NCBI RefSeq assembly: GCF_001183965.1
Contig: NZ_LFZV01000001.1
Span: forward strand, 3,856,053-3,920,052
Source of the DNA: Bacillus sp. FJAT-27916
Lineage (GTDB): Bacteria > Bacillota > Bacilli > Bacillales > Pradoshiaceae
Direction of reading: 5' to 3'
DNA: 64,000 bases
Positions 27,229 through 35,469 of this stretch are shown here, in pieces. Made by a program: the position numbers and the translations under genes. Numbering within the stretch: the first letter of the stretch is position 1; every line of letters begins with the position of its first letter. A model generated the notes under the pieces. The model was not told the DNA's origin. It worked only from the letters and a program-made list of their open reading frames with translations, and did no database searches.

Positions 27229-28524
27229 ATGTACACAGCTAAATTAATCGCACTATTCATCCTGCTTGCGAGCACTATGTTCTTCGTAGCATCCGAATTT
27301 GCCATTGTCAAAGTGCGCGCGACGAGAATCAATCAACTAATCGAGGAAGGCAACAAAAAAGCGATTAATGCTAAACGAGTCATCACTCATTTAGATGAAT
27401 ATTTATCCGCTACACAACTCGGCATTACCATCACCTCTCTCGGTATCGGGTGGTTAGGTGAGCCGACTGTAAAAGCGCTTATTGATCCATTATTCGTTAA
27501 ACTGCATATTCCGGAATCCGCAGCATCCTTGATTTCATTCGTGATTGCCTTCTCGCTAATCACATTCCTGCATGTGGTTGTTGGGGAGCTAGCGCCTAAA
27601 TCTGTGGCCATCCAAAAGGCAGAAGCTATTACCGTAAACTTCTCTGGACCATTGATCATGTTCTACCGGATTACCTTCCCAATCATATGGGCACTGAACC
27701 ACTCTGCACGTTTCATTACTGGGCTGATTGGCATCAAGCCTTCATCTGAGGGAGATATTGCTCACTCCGAGGAAGAACTGCGCATGATCTTAAGCGACAG
27801 CTACCAAAAAGGCGAAATCAATCAATCTGAATATAAATATGTAAACAATATCTTTGAATTTGATGAGCGTCTCGCAAGGGAGATCATGGTACCGCGTACT
27901 GAAATCCATGTCTTCCAGAAGGATGATAAGCTTGAGGATATTCTTGAGGAGCTCTATGACCTGCAATACACCCGTTTTCCAGTTGCAGATGGAGACAAAG
28001 ACTCCATCATCGGCTTAATTAACACGAAGGAGCTTATGACGGCCTGCCTTCGTTCCGGCATGAAGATGGATATGCCCATCGAGCCCTTTATCAAGCCAAT
28101 CATTACAGTCATTGAATCGGTGCCTATTCATGACCTGCTCGTAAGGATGCAAAAAGAACAAACCCATATGGCGGTCTTGCTCGATGAATACGGCGGAACC
28201 TCCGGACTTGTCACAGTAGAAGATATCCTTGAGGAAATCGTCGGTGAGATTCGTGATGAATTTGATGATGACGAGCTTCCGGAAATACGGAAACTAGGCG
28301 ATAACCATTATATTGTTGATTCTAAATTGCTATTATCTGAGGTGAATGACCTGCTCGGCATTCATATCGACAACCCTGATATAGACACTATCGGGGGCTG
28401 GTACTTAACCCGTAAGATGGACGTGATTATCGGTGATTCTATTGAGGAAGAAGGCTATATCTTCACCATCACAGAAGCCGAAGAATATCATATCCTTTAT
28501 ATCGAGATTAAGAAAGCTGGATAA
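27229..28524 (+). CDS. CNNM/CorC-type transporter with CBS domains (YhdP/MpfA-like)
   Basis: A 431-residue membrane protein with an N-terminal DUF21 (CNNM) domain of three to four helices (TAKLIALFILLASTMFFVASEF; ATQLGITITSLGIGWLGEP; GELAPKSVAIQKAE), a CBS pair (MVPRTEIHVF, THMAVLLDEYGGTSGLVTVEDILEEIVGEI) and a C-terminal CorC/HlyC domain. Older databases call it hemolysin; proteins of this group (B. subtilis YhdP, S. aureus MpfA) export magnesium. A small hairpin (27195-27221) lies just before its ribosome site. It ends at a shared terminator. Confidence 0.9.
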   Translation: MYTAKLIALFILLASTMFFVASEFAIVKVRATRINQLIEEGNKKAINAKRVITHLDEYLSATQLGITITSLGIGWLGEPTVKALIDPLFVKLHIPESAASLISFVIAFSLITFLHVVVGELAPKSVAIQKAEAITVNFSGPLIMFYRITFPIIWALNHSARFITGLIGIKPSSEGDIAHSEEELRMILSDSYQKGEINQSEYKYVNNIFEFDERLAREIMVPRTEIHVFQKDDKLEDILEELYDLQYTRFPVADGDKDSIIGLINTKELMTACLRSGMKMDMPIEPFIKPIITVIESVPIHDLLVRMQKEQTHMAVLLDEYGGTSGLVTVEDILEEIVGEIRDEFDDDELPEIRKLGDNHYIVDSKLLLSEVNDLLGIHIDNPDIDTIGGWYLTRKMDVIIGDSIEEEGYIFTITEAEEYHILYIEIKKAG

Positions 28525-28526
28525 AA

Positions 28527-28556
28527 AAGAAGGCGGCATCGATTTGCCGCCTTCTT
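28527..28556. terminator. Bidirectional terminator between CNNM and rhodanese genes
   Basis: AGAAGGCGGCA and TGCCGCCTTCT form an 11-bp stem with a short loop, with A-rich and T-rich flanks. It serves the convergent genes. Confidence 0.8.
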
Positions 28557-28561
28557 CAGCT

Positions 28562-28867
28562 TTATTCTGTTTCGCCTTCCCATGCAAGCATGCCGCCATT
28601 TATGTTCGTAACATCATATCCATATGACTCTAAAAACTGTACAGCACGGGCACTTCGTCCGCCTGCATGGCACACAACGAAATACTCTTTATTCTTATCC
28701 AATTCATTCATTCGAAACTCAACAAGCCCCAATGGAATATGCAAGGCCTCTGGAATCTTGCCTCCTGCCACCTCATCCGCTTCACGCACGTCAATGATAT
28801 TCAGCTGCTCTCCTGCTTCAAGACGAGACTGCACTTCTTGTGGATCAATTGTTTTCACGTTCTTCAT
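28562..28867 (-). CDS. Single-domain rhodanese sulfurtransferase
   Basis: A 101-residue rhodanese with the persulfide-forming cysteine C66 in VVCHAGGRSARAV and the conserved IIDVREADEVAGGKIPEALHIP. It moves sulfane sulfur between thiols. It is downstream of a CstR-type regulator in the same direction with a possible operator between them, so a role in sulfide or persulfide detoxification is likely. It ends at a shared terminator. Confidence 0.9.
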   Translation of the reverse strand: MKNVKTIDPQEVQSRLEAGEQLNIIDVREADEVAGGKIPEALHIPLGLVEFRMNELDKNKEYFVVCHAGGRSARAVQFLESYGYDVTNINGGMLAWEGETE

Positions 28868-28883
28868 TCCTCCCGAAATCTCT

Positions 28884-28901
28884 TTACCCCTCTAGGTATA
28901 A
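28884..28901. promoter_or_regulatory. Possible CstR operator before the rhodanese gene
   Basis: TTTACCCCTCTAGGTATA has the run-of-C/run-of-G palindrome style of CsoR/CstR sites. It lies 17 bases upstream of the rhodanese start, where a repressor would block it. Confidence 0.5.
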
Positions 28902-28932
28902 CAAATAAGCTTAAAAAAAGCCAATCATTGAA

Positions 28933-29187
28933 CTATCGGCTCTTCACCAATAAACTGACGGCTTCATTCACTAAGGCTTCCTGCTCTTTTCCCTCAGCTG
29001 TCTTCACACATTCCACAAGATTCTCACTCACAATCACCCCGATTGTTCGATCCACAGCTGAACGAACAGCCGACAATTGAGTCACGACATTCTTACAATC
29101 CTTGCCCTCTTCCATCATTTTTAAAATACCGCGAAGCTGGCCTTCCATCCGCTTCACACGGTTCTTAACCTGGTCATTATATTCCAT
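28933..29187 (-). CDS. cstR: CstR-type persulfide-sensing repressor
   Basis: A CsoR-family protein of 84 residues. Starting at ATG 29187, where AAGGAG is eight bases upstream, the cysteines fall at 31 and 60, the positions used by S. aureus CstR. The third CsoR ligand, a histidine four residues before the second cysteine, is Asn here (SENLVEC), which argues against copper sensing and for per- or polysulfide sensing. It lies upstream of the rhodanese gene. The GTG at 29196 overlaps the ribosome site and is less likely. Confidence 0.8.
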   Translation of the reverse strand: MEYNDQVKNRVKRMEGQLRGILKMMEEGKDCKNVVTQLSAVRSAVDRTIGVIVSENLVECVKTAEGKEQEALVNEAVSLLVKSR

Positions 29188-29391
29188 CCGTTTCACTCCT
29201 TTAGAAGATTATACCCGAAAAACGATTCCTTATCTAATTGAATGTCATTGTACGCATTCATTCCCATTTTCTCAAGCAATAAACTCCATCCTTTTACCTG
29301 TTTATAGGATAAAAATGAAATAAATGGTTATTGAGTGTCTGTATTAGGGTAAAAGATGATATGCCATTTTGTCGAAAGGAGATTCTATCAT

Positions 29392-30171
29392 ATGAAAATG
29401 AGATCCATGTCACTTGCCATCCTCATCATCTGCGCCGGTATCCTATCAGCCTGTGCTGAAAAGGACAAAATGGAAAGCGGCGCTGAACTAATTGAAGAAG
29501 GCAAATTCATTTATACGGCTTCTGGCGAATTCCGGCCATTCAGCTATATGAATGACGATATGACCATGACAGGCTTTGACATTGAAGTCGGAGCAGCCAT
29601 TGCCAAAGAGCTTGGCCTCGAGCCTGTCCAGAAACAAATGAAATTTAAGGGAATCGTAGAAGGAGTCAAAACCGGCCGCGCCGATGTTGCGGTAGCCAGC
29701 CACACCATCAATGACGCACGAGCCAAGCATGTCTTATTCTCCACCCCCTACTATTACTCAGGTCCCCAAATATTCACCCGGCCGGACAGCAAAATTAAAA
29801 CGGTTGAAGACTTAAAAGAAAGAGAAGTAGCTGTTGCCAAAGGATCTACATATGCAGATACCGCAAGCCAATATACATCCAACATAAAAATGTATGACAG
29901 TGACATAACCGCTTTAAAGGCACTCAGTAACGGGCGCCATGATGCTGTCATCACCGACTTTGTCACAGGAGCAACCGCTGCCAAAGAAGGCTTCGAAATT
30001 ATCGGCCAGCAGCTGATTGAACGAAGCGAACAGGCAGTCGTCATTCCAAAGGATAATCCCATTTTGCTCGAGGAAGTCAATAATGCCCTTGATTCACTCC
30101 GCGAAGACGGTACCTTAAAGGAAATCAGCATGAAATACTTTGGAGAAGATATTACAACAAAACCAGAATAA
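29392..30171 (+). CDS. Amino-acid ABC transporter, substrate-binding lipoprotein
   Basis: A 259-residue type-3 solute-binding protein. The signal peptide ends in the lipobox ILSAC at about residue 20. The binding-domain pattern GEFRPFSYMNDDMTMTGFDIEVGAAIAKELG and RADVAVASHTINDARAKHVLFSTPYY is typical for polar amino-acid receptors. ATG 29392 follows AAAGGAG. It opens a three-gene operon with permease and ATPase. The exact ligand (cystine, arginine, glutamine or other) cannot be told. Confidence 0.9.
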   Translation: MKMRSMSLAILIICAGILSACAEKDKMESGAELIEEGKFIYTASGEFRPFSYMNDDMTMTGFDIEVGAAIAKELGLEPVQKQMKFKGIVEGVKTGRADVAVASHTINDARAKHVLFSTPYYYSGPQIFTRPDSKIKTVEDLKEREVAVAKGSTYADTASQYTSNIKMYDSDITALKALSNGRHDAVITDFVTGATAAKEGFEIIGQQLIERSEQAVVIPKDNPILLEEVNNALDSLREDGTLKEISMKYFGEDITTKPE

Positions 30172-30195
30172 TAGATAGAAAGGAAGTTGTTTCGA

Positions 30196-30861
30196 TTGCC
30201 GAGTTTCTCGCATTTTTTTAACACATTAATTGATACACGCGGCGTCTTTTTCGATGCCATGATTTTAACGCTTGAATTAACAGTTGTCTCTATCCTAATC
30301 GGAATCATTATCGGTTTAGTCGTTGCCCTATTAAAGATATCTCGCATCAAAATTCTTGGCTACGTCTCTGATGCTTATATTTACCTTGTTCGCGGTACAC
30401 CGCTCATCGTACAAATCTTCATCCTGTACTTTGGATTCAGCGGCATCTTCCTCATACCGGATTTCTGGGCTGCCTCACTTGCACTCGCCTTCCATAACGG
30501 TGCCTATATTGCAGAAATCTTCCGCGGAACGATTCAATCCATCGACAGAGGCCAAATGGAAGCCGGCCGCTCACTCGGAATGACCCGCGGACTCGCCATG
30601 CGTCGAATTATCTTCCCGCAGGCGCTGCGCAGAGCCCTGCCGCCGCTTGGCAACCAATTCATCATCGGCTTAAAGGACTCCTCCTTGGCAGCCTTTATCT
30701 CGTTGAACGAACTATTCAACGTTGCCACCACACTCGGGTCCAACAACTTCGACGAGATGAACTACCTGCTCATCGTCGCCGTCTACTACCTAATCCTAGT
30801 CGCCATTCTCACACTCGGCCTGCGCGCACTAGAAAAGAAAATGTCCATTAGCGACCAGTAA
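30196..30861 (+). CDS. Amino-acid ABC transporter permease
   Basis: A 221-residue membrane permease of the His/Glu/Gln/Arg group with about five helices. The ATPase-docking EAA loop is MEAGRSLGMTRGLAMRRIIFPQALRRALPP. I chose TTG 30196 (MPSFSHFFNTL) for its spacing from AAAGGAAG; a TTG at 30187 is too close to it. It follows the binding protein by 24 bases. Confidence 0.9.
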   Translation: MPSFSHFFNTLIDTRGVFFDAMILTLELTVVSILIGIIIGLVVALLKISRIKILGYVSDAYIYLVRGTPLIVQIFILYFGFSGIFLIPDFWAASLALAFHNGAYIAEIFRGTIQSIDRGQMEAGRSLGMTRGLAMRRIIFPQALRRALPPLGNQFIIGLKDSSLAAFISLNELFNVATTLGSNNFDEMNYLLIVAVYYLILVAILTLGLRALEKKMSISDQ

Positions 30862-30874
30862 GGGGGAATAAAAC

Positions 30875-31609
30875 ATGGCACGAGAAATGATCAAAATTGA
30901 AAACCTAAACAAATCATTCGGGGACCTTCACGTCCTAAAAAATATAGACATGACCATCCACGAAAGCGACGTTGTCTGCCTCGTCGGCTCCAGCGGATCC
31001 GGCAAAAGCACCCTGCTTCGCTGCATCAACTATCTCGAAAAAAAGAACAGCGGCAAAATCATCATCGAAGGGGAACAAATCGAAACCACCACCCACAACA
31101 TCAATGAAGTCCGCCAAAAAATCGGCATGGTCTTCCAGCACTTCAACCTCTTCCCGCACATGACCGTACTCGAAAACGTCATCGAAGCACCGGTCCAAGT
31201 GAAGAAGGTACCAAAGAAAACCGCTAAACAAGAAGCCAAGGCACTCTTGAAAAAAGTTGGGCTAGAAGACAAAGCCGACGTCTACCCAAGCAAACTATCC
31301 GGCGGCCAGAAACAGCGTGTCGCCATCGCCAGGGCACTCGCCATGAAACCTGACATTATGCTCTTCGATGAGCCCACCTCCGCCCTCGACCCAGAGCTCG
31401 TCGGAGAAGTACTGCTCACCATGAAAGAACTCGCCGAAGAAGGCATGACCATGATCATCGTCACCCATGAAATGTCCTTCGCCCGCGAAGTCGCCGACTG
31501 GATCTTCTTCATGCACGAAGGAAACATCCTCGAACGCGGCACACCCGAGCAAATCTTCGACAACCCGCAGGAGGAGCGGACACGAGAATTTTTCAGCAGC
31601 CAGTTTTGA
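30875..31609 (+). CDS. Amino-acid ABC transporter ATP-binding protein
   Basis: A 244-residue ATPase with Walker [14 protein letters not shown] loop [13 protein letters not shown], signature [15 protein letters not shown], Walker [13 protein letters not shown] and the switch histidine in IIVTHEM. It follows the permease by 13 bases and ends at a strong terminator. The GlnQ/HisP branch is clear. Confidence 0.93.
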   Translation: MAREMIKIENLNKSFGDLHVLKNIDMTIHESDVVCLVGSSGSGKSTLLRCINYLEKKNSGKIIIEGEQIETTTHNINEVRQKIGMVFQHFNLFPHMTVLENVIEAPVQVKKVPKKTAKQEAKALLKKVGLEDKADVYPSKLSGGQKQRVAIARALAMKPDIMLFDEPTSALDPELVGEVLLTMKELAEEGMTMIIVTHEMSFAREVADWIFFMHEGNILERGTPEQIFDNPQEERTREFFSSQF

Positions 31610-31623
31610 GGAAGGAAGGAAGG

Positions 31624-31652
31624 CACCCCCAGGTTTTTGGGGGTGTTTTTTT
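31624..31652 (+). terminator. Terminator of the amino-acid ABC operon
   Basis: CACCCCC and GGGGGTG form a seven-base stem with an eight-base loop, followed by seven T residues. Confidence 0.9.
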
Positions 31653-31691
31653 GTTGTGTGTGGGTGGGTGATGAAAGGGTGGTGGCAATAC

Positions 31692-32051
31692 TTGTGCCCA
31701 CCCTTTACCCTCTTTGTGTGGGCTTTGGGTGGGCTTTCTCTGACGATACCCACCCTTCGACCACCCTTCACCCCCTTTGCCTGGGCTTTGGGTGGGCTTT
31801 CTCTGACGATACCCACCCTTCGACCACCCTTCACCCCCTTTGCCTGGGCTTTGGGTGGGCTTTCTCTGACGATGCCCACCCTTCGACCACCCTTTACCCT
31901 CTTTGCCTGGGCTTTGGGTGGGCTTTCTCTGACGATGCCCACCCTTCGACCACCCTTCACCCCCTTTGCCTGGGCTTTGGGTGGGCTTTCTCTGACGATG
32001 CCCACCCTTCGACCACCCTTCACCCCCTTTGCCTGGGCTTTGGGTGGGCAA
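31692..32051. repeat. 63-bp tandem repeat array, about 5.7 copies, hairpin- and G4-capable
   Basis: The marker TGACGAT recurs at 31741, 31804, 31867, 31930 and 31993, exactly 63 bases apart, with partial units at both ends. Each unit holds GGGTGGG and CCCACCC 14-15 bases apart (an eight-base stem GGGTGGGC/GCCCACCC in the last three units) and, on the minus strand, four runs of three or more G close together. Copies differ at few sites (ATACCC or ATGCCC; TTCACCCCC or TTTACCCTC). Because 63 is a multiple of three, long open frames cross the array on both strands; I see no ribosome site or start that supports coding. Confidence 0.95.
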
Positions 32052-32104
32052 AGGGTGAAACATCTCCAGACAACTCATCTAAAAATGAATCACATTCTCT
32101 CATA

Positions 32105-32131
32105 CAAAAAAAACAGAGGCCATAACCTCTG
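32105..32131 (-). terminator. Terminator of the tyrosine transposase gene
   Basis: CAGAGG and CCTCTG pair around a six-base loop, followed by eight T residues on the minus strand. Confidence 0.85.
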
Positions 32132-32146
32132 CTTTCTCTCATGCTA

Positions 32147-32680
32147 CTACTTTTCCACATACTTTTTATACATTTCCCGCGGGTTTTGGGTATAGCAGGA
32201 GAAGGTTGTTGCTGTTTCTACAAGGGGATCTGTTCTTGGTGAGTGTTTGATGAAGGTGTTATAGCTGCTCCATAAATAGTCACTCGGTTTATTTGCTAGA
32301 CCGGCGGCAACCGGGTTTAGATGAATATACCTGCTGACATTAAGCAGGTGATCATTATCGTGGATCTTTGAGGCAAAGAAACGGGATTGGAAGACATGTC
32401 CTTCTTTTTGGTACGTTCGATTGAAGTAACGAGAATATCTTTGCTGGATGATTTGCATGATTCTGCTTGGGGTAATTTCCTTCGATTCAATGAGTAGATG
32501 GAAGTGATTGTTCATGAGGCAATATGCGTGGAGTTTAAAGGGGTATTTGTAGCGTACTTCAGAAAGTATGAGTATAAACATATGCTTATCAAGGTCATTG
32601 TAGAAGATACTCTCTTTTCTCACTCCTCGATTGGTGATATGGTAGGTGGCACCGCTCACCCATGTGCGTTGTTTAGCCAA
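32147..32680 (-). CDS. REP-associated tyrosine transposase (RAYT, Y1_Tnp family)
   Basis: A 177-residue single-strand-DNA transposase of the HUH/Y1 type. The metal motif is NNHFHLLIE (H59, H61), the likely catalytic tyrosine is in QQRYSRYFNRTYQ, and the RAYT signature GHVFQSRFFASKI and VSRYIHLNPVAAGL follow. The start is TTG 32680 behind GGGAGG. RAYTs usually occur once per genome beside short palindromic repeats that they help to spread. The 63-bp hairpin array begins about 100 bases downstream. The gene looks intact. Confidence 0.9.
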   Translation of the reverse strand: MAKQRTWVSGATYHITNRGVRKESIFYNDLDKHMFILILSEVRYKYPFKLHAYCLMNNHFHLLIESKEITPSRIMQIIQQRYSRYFNRTYQKEGHVFQSRFFASKIHDNDHLLNVSRYIHLNPVAAGLANKPSDYLWSSYNTFIKHSPRTDPLVETATTFSCYTQNPREMYKKYVEK

Positions 32681-32756
32681 TTTTCATCCTCCCTTCAAAA
32701 TAATTCATCACCCTATTTTCATTCGCCCACCCTATCCCCATTTCCTCCAAAAAACA

Positions 32757-32790
32757 CATAAAAACCGGAGCCCAAAGGCTCCGGTTTTCA
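32757..32790. terminator. Terminator after potD
   Basis: AAAACCGGAGCC and GGCTCCGGTTTT form a perfect 12-bp stem with a four-base loop, symmetric enough to work on either strand. It ends the pot operon on the minus strand. Confidence 0.9.
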
Positions 32791-32796
32791 TCCATC

Positions 32797-33870
32797 CTAT
32801 TTCTTATGCATCTTAAATTCCAGGAATAGCTCGTTATAGTAGGCGAGCATTTTCTTTCCGAGGTTGTTGTAGACCTCGAGTCTTGAGGTTAGTTCCTCGG
32901 ATGGGTAGAAGCGTTCATCGCTTGAGACTTCTTCGCCAAGGATGTCCAAAGCAGCGGTGTTCGGCGTTGAGTAGCCGACGTAGTCTGCGTTTTGGGCGGC
33001 GTTTTCAGGGTCAAGCATGAAGTTGATGAATTGGTGTGCCCCGTCTATGTTTGTGGCTGTTTTTGGGATGACCATGTTGTCGAACCAGAGGTTAGATCCT
33101 TCTTCTGGGACGACGTAGTCGATGTTTTCGTTTTCCCACATGATGTCGGCGGCGTCGCCTGACCAGACGAGACCAACGGCTGCTTCTTCTTGGGCAAGCA
33201 GCATTTTGATTTCATCCCCGACGATGGCTTTGATATTTGGTGTCAGGGTGTCGAGTTTGTTTTTCGCTTCTACGAGATGGTCTTTATTTGTGTCGTTGAG
33301 CGAGTAATGCAGGCTGTTTAAGCCCATTCCCATAACTTCGCGGGCGCCGTCTACGAGGAGGATTTGATTTTCGAGTTCTTCGCTCCAAAGGTCGTTCCAG
33401 CTGGTGAATTTCATGTCAGGGAGCATTTTTGTATTATAGGCGATTCCGACTGTTCCCCAGAAGTAAGGAATCGAGTATTTATTATCTTCATCAAAGGATA
33501 GATTCAAAAATCGATCGTCAATGTATGGAAGGTTTGTCAGCTTGTCATGGTCAAGCTCATGGAGCAGGCCTTCTTCCTTCATCTTACTGATGGCGTATTC
33601 AGATGGAACAGCGATATCATAGCTTGTTCCGCCTTGTTCGATTTTTGTCATCATCGCTTCATTAGAATCAAAGGTTTGATAGATGACCTTGATACCTGTT
33701 TCTTCTTCAAATTTATCAATTAAATCCGGGTCGATATAGTCTCCCCAGTTGTAGACGGTCAATGTATTGTCACCTGAGTATCCTTCTGCACTATTCAATC
33801 GATTGATTAAATAAAGAAGACCGAAGGATACGACCAGGATGATGATAAGTGAGCGGGTTAATTTACTCAT
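32797..33870 (-). CDS. potD: Spermidine/putrescine ABC transporter, substrate-binding protein PotD
   Basis: A 357-residue polyamine receptor. The N terminus has one membrane segment (SLIIILVVSFGLLYLI) without a lipobox cysteine, so it may be membrane-anchored. Family motifs are LTVYNWGDYIDPDLIDKFEEETGIKV, GGTSYDIAVPSEYAISKM and IPYFWGTVGIAYNT. Its start overlaps the potC stop by four bases. It is the last gene of the pot operon. Confidence 0.92.
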   Translation of the reverse strand: MSKLTRSLIIILVVSFGLLYLINRLNSAEGYSGDNTLTVYNWGDYIDPDLIDKFEEETGIKVIYQTFDSNEAMMTKIEQGGTSYDIAVPSEYAISKMKEEGLLHELDHDKLTNLPYIDDRFLNLSFDEDNKYSIPYFWGTVGIAYNTKMLPDMKFTSWNDLWSEELENQILLVDGAREVMGMGLNSLHYSLNDTNKDHLVEAKNKLDTLTPNIKAIVGDEIKMLLAQEEAAVGLVWSGDAADIMWENENIDYVVPEEGSNLWFDNMVIPKTATNIDGAHQFINFMLDPENAAQNADYVGYSTPNTAALDILGEEVSSDERFYPSEELTSRLEVYNNLGKKMLAYYNELFLEFKMHKK

Positions 33871-34667
33871 TCTCTAACCCCCATTTTTTGTGGCCTACCG
33901 CTGCGTTTGGTAATGAAGTAATACCCGATGACCAATAGGATTGTGAACAGGAATAGCAATGTACTCAAGGCATTGATGGTCAACGAGATTCCTTGGCGTG
34001 CCATAGAGTAAATCTCGACTGATAAGGTACTGAAGCCGTTTCCTGTTACGAAGAAGGTAACGGCGAAATCATCGAGCGAGTAGGTCAATGCCATGAAGAA
34101 CCCGGCAAAGATTCCCGGTGTGATGAATGGCAGAATGACCTTCGTGAGTACATTCCATTGGCTTGCCCCAAGGTCGCGTGCAGCATCGATTAAGGTCGGG
34201 CTCATTTCCTGCAGCTTTGGCAGCACCATGATGACGACGATTGGCACACTGAAAGCAATATGTGACAGAAGCACGGATACGAAGCCAAGCTTGATACCGA
34301 TAATCGTGAACATAATAAGGAAAGAGGCACCGATGATAACATCAGGGCTGACTATAAGTACGTTGTTTAATGATAACAGCGTATTTTTTGTTCTTCTTTT
34401 CCTCACTTCATGGATGGCCAAAGCGCCAAACACACCTAGAACGGTGGAGATCAAGGCAGATAATAAAGCAATGACCAGAGTATTTAAAACAATAATTAAA
34501 AGCCTTGTATCAGCGAAAACTTCCTTATACCAGTCAAGTGTGAATCCATCAAAATTATGCATCGTTCCACCCGCATTAAAGGAGTAAAACATTAAATAGA
34601 AGATTGGCGCATACAGGATGGCAAACACAAGAATTAAGTATAGATTTGATAGTTTAAATTTCTTCAT
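33867..34667 (-). CDS. potC: Spermidine/putrescine ABC transporter permease PotC
   Basis: A 266-residue inner permease with six predicted helices and the docking loop [27 protein letters not shown]. Typical length. It lies between potB and potD with overlaps or short gaps. Confidence 0.92.
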   Translation of the reverse strand: MKKFKLSNLYLILVFAILYAPIFYLMFYSFNAGGTMHNFDGFTLDWYKEVFADTRLLIIVLNTLVIALLSALISTVLGVFGALAIHEVRKRRTKNTLLSLNNVLIVSPDVIIGASFLIMFTIIGIKLGFVSVLLSHIAFSVPIVVIMVLPKLQEMSPTLIDAARDLGASQWNVLTKVILPFITPGIFAGFFMALTYSLDDFAVTFFVTGNGFSTLSVEIYSMARQGISLTINALSTLLFLFTILLVIGYYFITKRSGRPQKMGVRE

Positions 34668-34677
34668 TTCCCATCCC

Positions 34678-35469
34678 TCACTTTCTTCTGCCTGTCAGGA
34701 TCATAATTAACACCATGGCAATAATCAAGAACACGGCAATCGTTGCACCCATTCCCCAGTCCTGGGTGACGAGGAAATGCTGTTCAATCGCGGTACCAAG
34801 TGTGATGACACGGTTACCCGCAATCAGTCGTGTGATCATGAAGAGTGACAAGGCAGGAATGAAGACGGCTTGTGCCCCTGATTTAACCCCGTCAATCGTT
34901 AGCGGAAGGATGACGCGTCGGAAGGTCACCCATTTGGATGCTCCAAGGTCTCTTGCCGCATCAACATAGGATTGGTTCATTTCTTCAAGCGCATTATAGA
35001 TTGGCAGAAGCATGAACGGGATAAAGATATAAGTGGCAACAAAGATAAAGCTGAAATCCGTGAACAGGATTTGTTGCGTTCCAATGCCGAGCACCTCCAA
35101 GAAGGCGTTGGCAGCACCGTAAGTGCCGAATATGCCAATAAAGGCATATGCTTTTAAAAGCAAATTGATCCAAGTCGGTAAAATAATTAATAGAAGCCAT
35201 AATTGCTTATGCTTTGTTTTTGTCAGTAATAATGCCGTTGGATAGGCAATCAATAAAGCGAGTGCCGTTACAATAAAGGCGTACCAGAATGAGCTAAGTG
35301 TCATTCTTAAGTATACCGGCGTAAAGAACTTCGCATAGTTCTGAAGCGTGAATCCGCCATCAATGCCGATGAAGGAATAATAAACAACCAAAAGGATTGG
35401 GAAGACGACAAATAGCGCAATCCAAAGTGTGTATGGGATGAGATATAAGGTTTTGGCTCTATTCTTCAT
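34678..35469 (-). CDS. potB: Spermidine/putrescine ABC transporter permease PotB
   Basis: A 263-residue permease with six helices and the docking loop [25 protein letters not shown] 35469 ([16 protein letters not shown]) overlaps the end of potA and has GATGAGG nearby; ATGs up to 35484 are possible. It forms the membrane channel with PotC. Confidence 0.9.
   Translation of the reverse strand: MKNRAKTLYLIPYTLWIALFVVFPILLVVYYSFIGIDGGFTLQNYAKFFTPVYLRMTLSSFWYAFIVTALALLIAYPTALLLTKTKHKQLWLLLIILPTWINLLLKAYAFIGIFGTYGAANAFLEVLGIGTQQILFTDFSFIFVATYIFIPFMLLPIYNALEEMNQSYVDAARDLGASKWVTFRRVILPLTIDGVKSGAQAVFIPALSLFMITRLIAGNRVITLGTAIEQHFLVTQDWGMGATIAVFLIIAMVLIMILTGRRK

Noticed and set aside
27229-28524. Hemolysin
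   Set aside because: The older name hemolysin for DUF21-CBS-CorC proteins is misleading; the layout is that of a magnesium transporter.
31295-32195. Long open frames on both strands across the 63-bp repeats, giving repetitive Trp/Gly/Pro-rich proteins
   Set aside because: The unit is a multiple of three without stops, so several frames stay open by arithmetic. There is no ribosome site, and the frames run into the ABC transporter gene in the wrong phase.
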